From positions 1 to 9,009 of the forward strand of contig CBFGRU010000124.1 of assembly GCA_965651255.1 (NCBI GenBank): a stretch of DNA of 9,009 nucleotides. Direction: 5' to 3'. The stretch is from CBFGRU01 sp965651255 (GTDB lineage: Bacteria; Planctomycetota; Phycisphaerae; Phycisphaerales; SM1A02). This document shows, one piece after another, positions 1 through 5,446 of this stretch (its first letter is position 1; the number at the start of each line of letters is the position of its first letter). A program made the translations under genes and the position numbers. Below the pieces are notes generated by a model. It ran no database searches. It was not told the origin of the DNA and worked only from the letters and a program-made list of their open reading frames with translations.

Positions 1-14
1 GGTATCATGACGTG

Positions 15-926
15 ATGATGAAGTCAGAAGAACGAATCGAACTCCACCTGGCGCACAGCCCGGACCCCGATGATGCGTTCATGTGGTGGGCGCTGACGAA
101 TGACCCGGAGACCGGCCGCAGCCCGATGAACACCGGTCGATTTCGGTTCACGACGCATCTGGTCGATATCGAAACCGCCAACGCCGCGTCTGAAACCGGA
201 GAGTACGACATCACCGCCATCAGTTGCGCGCAATATGCACAGGTGGCAGAGCGCTACGCGATTACCGCGGCGGGTGCTTCGACCGGGGCGGGCTACGGCC
301 CGAAACTCGTGACGCGGGGCAAGATGACGTTGGACGAATTGCGCGCGTCGAAGTGTGCAATTGCATCGCCCGGTCTGCGGACGACTGCGAATCTGGTGGC
401 GAGCATGATGCTGCGCGCGGATGCCGAACGGTTTCAGCCGATCGCGTTCGATGAGGTCATTCACCGGGTCGAGTCCGGCGAGTTCGAGGCGGGCATCGTG
501 ATTCACGAAGGCCAGCTCACGTTTCACGAGGCGGGACTGCATCTTGTGGCTGACCTTGGCGCGTGGTGGGGTGCGCAGGTTGGATTGCCCCTTCCGCTTG
601 GCCTGAACGTGGTGAAACGAGAACTTGATACCCGCTTCGGCGAAGGAACGCTTCAAGAGGTTGCCTCGCTCCTTCGCGCATCAATTGAGTTTGCGATGAA
701 CCATCGGCGTGAAGCGGTCGATTACGCCCTGCGCTATGCGCGGGGGATTCCGACATCGGTTGCCGATGAGTTCGTCCGCATGTACGTCAATGACCTGACG
801 CTTGATCTGGGTGATGTCGGCCGCCGGGCGATCGACACCCTCCTCGCCGCCGGTGCCCGGTCGGGGTTGATTCCCACCGTCGGGTCGGTCGCGTTGATCG
901 GCCACGATCAGGTGAATGCCGTGTGA
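15..926 (+). CDS. mqnD: 1,4-dihydroxy-6-naphthoate synthase (MqnD), futalosine menaquinone pathway
   Basis: This 303-residue protein belongs to the MqnA/MqnD family, which has a periplasmic-binding-protein-like fold but acts in the cytoplasm. MqnD splits cyclic dehypoxanthinylfutalosine to give 1,4-dihydroxy-6-naphthoate, a late step of the futalosine route to menaquinone. Visible family marks are the N-terminal HSPDPDDAFMWWAL (residues 14-27, matching the usual SPCPND-type opening), GYGPKLV (93-99), the SPGLRTTANL loop (118-127), the IHEGQLTF segment (163-170) and DLGAWWGAQVGLPLPLG (180-196). The histidine of the IHEG motif corresponds to the proposed catalytic base of the family. Length is normal. 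Candidate starts are GTG 12, ATG 15 and ATG 18. I chose ATG 15, which overlaps a TGA at 13-15 and could be translationally coupled to a gene outside the window. No other mqn gene is in view, so pathway assignment rests on this protein alone. Confidence 0.88.
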   Translation: MMKSEERIELHLAHSPDPDDAFMWWALTNDPETGRSPMNTGRFRFTTHLVDIETANAASETGEYDITAISCAQYAQVAERYAITAAGASTGAGYGPKLVTRGKMTLDELRASKCAIASPGLRTTANLVASMMLRADAERFQPIAFDEVIHRVESGEFEAGIVIHEGQLTFHEAGLHLVADLGAWWGAQVGLPLPLGLNVVKRELDTRFGEGTLQEVASLLRASIEFAMNHRREAVDYALRYARGIPTSVADEFVRMYVNDLTLDLGDVGRRAIDTLLAAGARSGLIPTVGSVALIGHDQVNAV

Positions 927-936
927 TGGATTTCAC

Positions 937-981
937 CTCAGGCGGCTGGGCTTCCTACACTTGGTGTTGCCGCTGGCTGAG
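937..981 (+). promoter_or_regulatory. Imperfect hairpin between mqnD and the ACT gene
   Basis: CTCAG-GCGGC (937-946) can pair with GCCGC (969-973) and CTGAG (977-981), leaving a TGG bulge. A small inner stem, ACAC/GTGT, lies around the middle. No T-run follows, so it is a weak intrinsic terminator at best. It lies directly before the Shine-Dalgarno sequence of the next gene and could instead affect that gene's translation or mark the mqnD mRNA end. Its function is inferred from base pairing only. Confidence 0.25.
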
Positions 982-998
982 AGAGGTGGGGGACCCTG

Positions 999-1490
999 AT
1001 GACACTGATCCATCCAGAACGTACTGCCCAAGGATATTCGCCGCCGAGTGTGCGGCAGTTCAGCGTCTTTCTTGATAATCGACCGGGCAAACTGCTCGAA
1101 GTGGTACAGTTGTTCGACGATGCGCCGAACGTTCAATTATGCGGATTCAGCGTCGTCGAAGCGTCGGACCACGCGGTCATTCGCCTCATTCCCAACAACG
1201 CCGAAGTCGCCAAGCAACTGCTCCGCGAGTACCGGCTGCCGCACTCGGAGATGGAACTGCTCGTCGTCGAGATGAGCGAGGACCACACGCTCACGAGTCT
1301 TTGCCTGTACCTCCTCGGCGCGGAACTGAACATCCGGTTCTGTTACCCGCTGATGCTTCGGCCGAACGGCTGCCCGACGATCGCGATCGCGGTGGATGAT
1401 GATTACCTTGCGGGCCAGATTCTCCGCCGCAAGAACTTCCGCCTGCTCGGCGAATCTGACCTCCCCCAATGCGGCGGTGAGCATTCCTGA
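999..1490 (+). CDS. Tandem ACT-domain protein (probable amino-acid-binding regulator)
   Basis: This 163-residue cytoplasmic protein appears to consist of two ACT-type units and no catalytic domain. The first runs from about residue 19 to 90. It opens with RQFSVFLDNRPGKLLEVVQLF, where the D-N-R-P-G-K-L turn is the classical ligand-binding loop at the start of an ACT domain, and continues with VQLCGFSVVEASDHAVIRLI. The second, about 95-155, is more divergent (LCLYLLGAELNIRFCYPLML, then PTIAIAVDDDYLAGQIL). Stand-alone tandem ACT proteins usually sense amino acids or other small molecules and can partner with enzymes, but no ligand can be named here. The start is supported by a purine-rich Shine-Dalgarno (AGGTGGGGG, 984-992) ending 6 nt before the ATG. 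It follows mqnD by 72 nt on the same strand and may share its transcript. Confidence 0.75.
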   Translation: MTLIHPERTAQGYSPPSVRQFSVFLDNRPGKLLEVVQLFDDAPNVQLCGFSVVEASDHAVIRLIPNNAEVAKQLLREYRLPHSEMELLVVEMSEDHTLTSLCLYLLGAELNIRFCYPLMLRPNGCPTIAIAVDDDYLAGQILRRKNFRLLGESDLPQCGGEHS

Positions 1491-1522
1491 GCGGGGGCGG
1501 GCCTGGCAATCACTACCCCCGC
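1491..1522 (+). terminator. Possible hairpin terminator after the ACT gene
   Basis: GCGGGGG immediately after the stop codon (1491-1497) can pair perfectly with CCCCCGC (1516-1522) around an 18-nt loop. No U-tract follows, so intrinsic termination is uncertain. The position between a GC-rich gene and the lower-GC stretch with its own promoter-like sequence fits a transcript boundary. Confidence 0.3.
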
Positions 1523-1585
1523 GGCAGCCGGTTACAAGTTCGCTCCGCTCAGAAGCGTCCGGGGCAATTATTTGACGACTCCTCC

Positions 1586-1614
1586 TTGACACGTAGACGA
1601 ATGGACGGCAACAT
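1586..1614 (+). promoter_or_regulatory. Candidate sigma70-type promoter for the secreted-protein cluster
   Basis: A perfect -35 hexamer TTGACA lies at 1586-1591. It is followed after 17 nt by CAACAT (1609-1614), which matches only 3 of 6 consensus -10 bases. Transcription would start near 1620, leaving room for the ribosome-binding site at 1631-1637 and the GTG at 1648. This argues against the upstream in-frame TTG at 1615 as the start. The weak -10 makes the call tentative. Confidence 0.35.
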
Positions 1615-1647
1615 TTGGCTAGGGGAGCTAGAGAGGGTAGACAACAG

Positions 1648-2520
1648 GTGTTAGCCAAGTCAGTGAGTCTGATTTTCCTTACGCTGCTGGTGACAGGGGT
1701 AGTCATCGCTCTAGTTTGGATGGACTCTTGTGGGGGGGGTGATGACCACGACAATGCTGAAGTGACTCCGCAACAGGTACTGCGGAAATGGGCGATGGCC
1801 TTGCGCGACGCTGAATCGTTGTCGATACGGTTGATAGCTGTTCGGACTGAAAGTACTGATTCGGGTGGATCGCGCGGCTCTCTTGCCGACTCATCACCGT
1901 ACAGAAAGCAAATAGTCGCCGATTCGGTCATGACACAGAATCGATACTGGTTGCGTGTCTGGATTACAGACGGTTTGAATCAGTTTCGGAGCATCAGCGA
2001 TCCGGCGATCGAAATGGCCCTCCATGACGGCTGGGTTACTGAAGCTGTTTGGAATTACAATTCGAGCAGGTATCGTCTGAAGCAGTATATCGCACCACGA
2101 CATGCTAGTACGCTTTCGATCGGGCATGAATTCGAATGTATGTTTGGAACTCTCATGGAGCCATGGATCGGTAGCTCTTCGCAAGTTGACTACTTCTTAA
2201 GAGTTTCAGAGGAAGATGTGTTGTACTTCGTTGAGAACGACGGAGTGGATCGCGGCGAAAGGGCCGTGCGGCGAGAAAGAAGCTGGGATCATCCGGCTCT
2301 ACCTGCTACTACCATAGTTGCGGTTGACACTTACATCTTTGACTCCAGTGCTGTGTTGAAACGATGGGTCACGCGTGAGTCGCTGGTTGACAAGGGCGAA
2401 ATAGTTGTGCAAACAATAGAGCAGGATCGAAGTTACATTTTTGATTTCGCGCAAGTACCACCATCCGATGTTACTAGAATTGTCTCAAAATTCCGTGAGG
2501 TTTCTTCAGTGTCGGAATAG
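1648..2520 (+). CDS. Membrane-anchored or secreted protein of unknown function (first of cluster)
   Basis: I do not recognise a named family. With the GTG start at 1648 the protein has 290 residues. An uncleaved signal anchor is likely near the N terminus (about residues 5-24, VSLIFLTLLVTGVVIALVWM), followed by DSCGGGDDHDN. The cysteine sits where a lipoprotein cysteine could be, but the preceding M-D-S is not a canonical lipobox, so lipidation is doubtful. The exported part (about 35-290) alternates short beta-like strands with polar turns, beginning with an amphipathic helix (QQVLRKWAMALRDAESLSIRLI). That order resembles LolA/LppX-like lipoprotein-binding folds, which is a shape impression only. 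The open frame extends to TTG 1615, but GAGAGGG at 1631-1637 and the promoter position favour GTG 1648. It ends 35 nt before the next gene, so co-transcription is likely. Base composition is clearly less GC-rich than mqnD. Confidence 0.6.
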   Translation: MLAKSVSLIFLTLLVTGVVIALVWMDSCGGGDDHDNAEVTPQQVLRKWAMALRDAESLSIRLIAVRTESTDSGGSRGSLADSSPYRKQIVADSVMTQNRYWLRVWITDGLNQFRSISDPAIEMALHDGWVTEAVWNYNSSRYRLKQYIAPRHASTLSIGHEFECMFGTLMEPWIGSSSQVDYFLRVSEEDVLYFVENDGVDRGERAVRRERSWDHPALPATTIVAVDTYIFDSSAVLKRWVTRESLVDKGEIVVQTIEQDRSYIFDFAQVPPSDVTRIVSKFREVSSVSE

Positions 2521-2555
2521 CGGTTGGGTTGTCAAATAAGAGGGAGGCACACGGC

Positions 2556-3116
2556 ATGTTGGTGAACGCGAAAACGATGATGGCGGCGATCGGCTTGTCA
2601 CTCGCATTTGTTGCGAATGAATCCGGCAATGTTGTCTCCAGCCGTGCTGCGATTGCGAATGAGTCGCCGATTCGCTGGCATGATGTGGGAAATGGTGTCT
2701 GGGATGTTCTTATAGACCAATGTGTCCTTCGTTTTGACTACCAGGATATTGAGTTTGTGTTCGACATTGATCCAGTATCGAGAAGTGCGGACGCTTGGGC
2801 CGATGGGCTGCCAATATTCGTCGTGGAGCCTGGCGTAGTGTATGGCACCGGCGCGATCGTGTTGGTGGGTGAGGTGCAAGGCCGCGGCCATGTGAGTTTT
2901 GTCTTGGATGTAGGTTGGGACGGAAAATTTTTGATCGACTGTTCGGCAGAAGGGAGCGATCCGGAGAGAGTGATACTGTCGCGGGATGGACAGTTACTCC
3001 TGGCGCGGATCTGCACGTGTGTTGGGTTTCCAGGGATTTGCGGTGCTTCGCAATGCGACCGCGTTGATCCCTGTCCCGGTGGAGGAGGTGAACCGAAATG
3101 TCAATGGGTCGACTAG
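2556..3116 (+). CDS. Secreted cysteine-rich protein of unknown function (second of cluster)
   Basis: No known family is recognised. The 186-residue product starts at ATG 2556, set by a strong Shine-Dalgarno GAGGGAGG (2540-2547) 8 nt upstream; the longer frame from TTG 2529 would place that site inside the coding region. Residues 1-35 look like a signal peptide (MLVNAKTMMAAIGLSLAFVA, with possible cleavage after SRAAIA). The middle (about 38-150) is rich in beta-like strands. The C-terminal tail carries six of the eight cysteines (153, 155, 162, 167, 173, 182) in a C-x-C-x6-C-x4-C-x5-C-x8-C spacing with a PCPGGGG turn; the others are Cys56 and Cys129. An even cysteine count in an exported protein suggests disulfides, although metal binding is possible. 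Its last 19 nt overlap a small ORF in another frame. Confidence 0.62.
   Translation: MLVNAKTMMAAIGLSLAFVANESGNVVSSRAAIANESPIRWHDVGNGVWDVLIDQCVLRFDYQDIEFVFDIDPVSRSADAWADGLPIFVVEPGVVYGTGAIVLVGEVQGRGHVSFVLDVGWDGKFLIDCSAEGSDPERVILSRDGQLLLARICTCVGFPGICGASQCDRVDPCPGGGGEPKCQWVD
3081..3090 (+). promoter_or_regulatory. Strong Shine-Dalgarno inside the end of the cysteine-rich gene
   Basis: GGAGGAGGTG lies 7 nt before the ATG at 3098 and contains an essentially consensus ribosome-binding site. It also encodes Gly-Gly-Gly-type codons of the upstream protein, so it could be coincidental. It is the main support for the small ORF that follows. Confidence 0.4.
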
Positions 3117-3232
3117 GTGGCTCCCGTCCACGAGGTAGTTCGTCCTTGTCGGAAGACTTGCGTCGGTGTCTAAGGAAGTGTTTCAGATGTAGTGAATGCG
3201 CTGCATCGGTGGCTACAGGTGCTAAGCTATGA
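3098..3232 (+). CDS. Small cysteine-cluster protein, 44 aa (putative)
   Basis: This short open frame overlaps the last 19 nt of the preceding gene. It begins with ATG 3098 (a second ATG is at 3104) 7 nt after a near-perfect Shine-Dalgarno. The product is basic and serine/glycine-rich at the N terminus, with a compact cluster RRCLRKCFRCSEC: Cys24, Cys28, Cys31 and Cys34, spaced C-x3-C-x2-C-x2-C. Four closely spaced cysteines could bind zinc or an iron-sulfur cluster, or form disulfides if exported, but there is no signal peptide. It fills most of the otherwise empty 165-nt gap before the next gene, which fits translational coupling. Against it are its short length, the lack of a recognised family, and an SD that doubles as glycine codons. 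A -1 frameshift joining it to the upstream protein is less likely, because a TGA lies in its frame at 3089-3091. Confidence 0.35.
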   Translation: MSMGRLGGSRPRGSSSLSEDLRRCLRKCFRCSECAASVATGAKL

Positions 3233-3281
3233 GCAGGTGCGTTGCACAAAGTAATTACGTGTGAAGCACGGAGTTTGCAAA

Positions 3282-5324
3282 ATGAGCAAGATTGCGGTCA
3301 TTCTGATATCGACCTTGGTTGCTGTTGGTGGGGTGCTTGGATCAGGCTCTGAAGGAGTGTTGCGATCAAGTGATTCGACTGATCGCCTGAGCCAATTGTT
3401 GTCAAGGTATCGGGCGTTGGTGGCAAGGTATCCGGATGCGGCGTACCTGGATGGCGCTCCAGAGAAGGTGTCTGCCCGGACGAAGCGTGAAATGGGGCCG
3501 CAACTCGCCGATCTGGCAACAGAGATCCGTGAGATACTGGTCGAGGATGATAGATCGCTTTCAAGTAGGGGTGTCGCAGCTGTGGTGGCCGGGAGTCGCG
3601 AGCATCGCGACGTTCAGCTGATGATATCGTTAGTACGATCAAACATGGCGCTGCGGATGGAGTCGATTGAACCGGGTGGCAAGAGTCCGGAACTGGTCAG
3701 GGAGGTTGCACTATTGCTGGAAATTGGCAACGCGCTGATGGACGATCCGTCGCTCGGCGGGCAGTTCTTGAAGCAGTCGATAGTTGTCGCGACATCGCGG
3801 CTGATCATGGACGACATCGCACAGTACGGAGTTCTGCATTCAACCGATTTTGCGAAGTTGGCGGAGAGTCTCTCCTCAGCTGCGGGAGACGATAATTTCG
3901 CGATCAGGGAGACATTGGAAAATGAGCGAGTTCGAACCATGGAATCGCTTGACAGCGCGTTGAATGGTTTGGAGGCCGGCGACTCGTACTTAGCTGACCT
4001 GATTGCGGCGCAGTCCAACCAGAATAGGATGGATCTTGCAACCGAGCTTGCCGGCTTGGATTCGGACCAACTCGCTGCGAGTGTGGTTGGATACGACTTG
4101 GCCATGCGAGATCTGGCGAGCGCTGTTGATGGGACTGATATAGAAATCGCAGCGTACGAATTCAATAAAGTGCTGAGTGCGATTGAAGCCGGAATCTACG
4201 GACCGATTGCTATGGGCGCAGTATTGAGAACCGACCTTGTCGGATTGGTCAGCCAGAATCTTGCAGAAATCGCAACTGCACAGGGCAAATTGGAGCGAGC
4301 ATCCAAATCAGTTGATGCAGCAAAGGAGTTTGAGAACGCCGCGGTGTGGTATCGGATAGCATATGGTGAGATTAACCAACTGGACCCAAATGTTCGCGCG
4401 GCGTTTGGAGTTCGAATGCCGGACAATGGACAGGAGATTTCGGACGCTGACCGAGAAAGGATCAGCCGGGCGTTTGACTGCTTGAGAAAAGCCGCGACGA
4501 TCGATCGCTGTGAGTTTCAGAAGCTTTCGGTTCGCGAATCGATCGGGATGTGGCCGGGTGTTGAGCATGTGCATGCGATGCGATCATTGTCCGATGTGAC
4601 TTTCGGAATGTTGAAAGAAGAGGTGTTAGACCACCTCGAAGTGTCGCGTGCAGACTTGTACAAATATCTGATAATGATGGCGCGCCATTTGGCGCAGGAT
4701 GGCTTGGTTCCGTCGTGCGAGTTGTCGTCAGCAATTTTGGAGAAGGCGTTTCAGCTTTATGTTGGAGATGGACGACTCGACCGCGAGGTACGGGCGGATA
4801 TTCATGACTTGCTGCTGGCGACGCTGGGAGGCAGTCCCTCGGATGGTGTGCTGCACCATGACCCGTTCGGGTTCAGTGACGCAGCGAAAATATATTGGCG
4901 AGCAATGGTTCTCAATATGAGCCGACAGTTAGCGAGCGGCGCGGATCGGTTGGATGTGTTGATTGAACGGATTGGAGCAGCGCCGATGGAATTGGGTAGA
5001 GCGTATCAAATCGATGTGTCGAAATTGAGGGATATTGAGATTGAGCACTTTCGACGCGCGGCAGATGAATTGATGCGTTGGGATGAAATGTACTTCGCGG
5101 AGGTGGATGTCCAGAATAAGATGTCGAACTGGCGAGCGTATCTGGATGTCGCAGGTCGAGTGCCGGATGAAAGCGCGGCGCGGAGTTCAGAGAAAACACA
5201 GCTCATCATTGAGCATCTGCTGGGGCCGTTGCGGGCGACGGAGTACTTGCACCGGTCGAGTACATCACTTGTCAAAAGGATGCGGGAGGAAATCCGGACG
5301 GCTCCGCGACATGATCATCCGTGA
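3282..5324 (+). CDS. Large secreted alpha-helical protein of unknown function (third of cluster)
   Basis: The 680-residue product starts at ATG 3282, preceded at 8 nt by GGAG (3270-3273); the frame is also open from GTG 3261, which lacks a comparable site and would spoil the signal peptide. Residues 1-20 (MSKIAVILISTLVAVGGVLG) form a typical signal peptide with cleavage likely near SGSEG. The rest is almost entirely predicted helix with few glycines and many Leu/Ala heptad-like stretches. One stretch (about 140-215), with LLLEIGNALMDDPSLGGQFL and SIVVATSRLIMDDIAQYGVL, recalls uncharacterised exported helical proteins of planctomycetes. That resemblance is from memory and is not a search result. 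Only three cysteines appear in the mature part, in contrast to the preceding genes. No enzyme motif is seen. It could be a scaffold or TPR-like repeat protein. Composition matches the other two cluster genes, not the flanks. Confidence 0.62.
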   Translation: MSKIAVILISTLVAVGGVLGSGSEGVLRSSDSTDRLSQLLSRYRALVARYPDAAYLDGAPEKVSARTKREMGPQLADLATEIREILVEDDRSLSSRGVAAVVAGSREHRDVQLMISLVRSNMALRMESIEPGGKSPELVREVALLLEIGNALMDDPSLGGQFLKQSIVVATSRLIMDDIAQYGVLHSTDFAKLAESLSSAAGDDNFAIRETLENERVRTMESLDSALNGLEAGDSYLADLIAAQSNQNRMDLATELAGLDSDQLAASVVGYDLAMRDLASAVDGTDIEIAAYEFNKVLSAIEAGIYGPIAMGAVLRTDLVGLVSQNLAEIATAQGKLERASKSVDAAKEFENAAVWYRIAYGEINQLDPNVRAAFGVRMPDNGQEISDADRERISRAFDCLRKAATIDRCEFQKLSVRESIGMWPGVEHVHAMRSLSDVTFGMLKEEVLDHLEVSRADLYKYLIMMARHLAQDGLVPSCELSSAILEKAFQLYVGDGRLDREVRADIHDLLLATLGGSPSDGVLHHDPFGFSDAAKIYWRAMVLNMSRQLASGADRLDVLIERIGAAPMELGRAYQIDVSKLRDIEIEHFRRAADELMRWDEMYFAEVDVQNKMSNWRAYLDVAGRVPDESAARSSEKTQLIIEHLLGPLRATEYLHRSSTSLVKRMREEIRTAPRHDHP

Positions 5325-5338
5325 TGGGTGATGTGCTG

Positions 5339-5356
5339 CGCGGAAGATTCTCCGCG
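5339..5356 (+). terminator. Short hairpin after the large helical gene (weak)
   Basis: CGCGGA (5339-5344) pairs with TCCGCG (5351-5356) around a 6-nt loop, 14 nt after the stop codon at 5324. What follows is only mildly T-rich (GTTCGAGTTT), so it is a weak terminator candidate for the + strand cluster. Confidence 0.25.
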
Positions 5357-5386
5357 GAGTGTTCGAGTTTGAGAGTAGTGAACTGT

Positions 5387-5417
5387 GAAAACGCCGATCG
5401 GTTGAACCGATCGGCGT
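5387..5417 (-). terminator. Rho-independent terminator of the H1-like gene
   Basis: Bases 5391-5417 form a perfect inverted repeat centred on G5404: ACGCCGATCGGTT on one side and its exact complement on the other. On the - strand it is followed by TTTTCACAG. It lies 30 nt past the H1-like stop codon, so it is a good intrinsic terminator for that gene. In the + direction no T-run follows, although the stem may still stop readthrough from the converging cluster. Confidence 0.75.
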
Positions 5418-5446
5418 GGTGCATTGCGCGGGATGTTCGAAACGAC

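Noticed and set aside
24..656. Long - strand open frame opposite mqnD (210 codons)
   Set aside because: It lies wholly antisense to a confidently identified gene. The product is Arg/His-rich with no motif, as expected for the shadow of a GC-rich gene.
1601..1654. 17-codon ORF starting ATG 1601 just downstream of the candidate -35 element
   Set aside because: It has no ribosome-binding site, would begin upstream of the likely transcription start, and overlaps the next gene's start; most likely chance.
1137..1931. Long - strand open frame (264 codons) spanning the ACT gene and the next gene's start
   Set aside because: It crosses two better-supported + strand genes and an intergenic region, has no ribosome-binding site, and shows no domain.
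3089..3113. Programmed -1 frameshift joining the cysteine-rich protein to the 44-aa ORF
   Set aside because: The usable window is only about 22 nt because of TGA at 3089-3091, and no classical slippery heptamer is present; an independent start at 3098 explains the data better.
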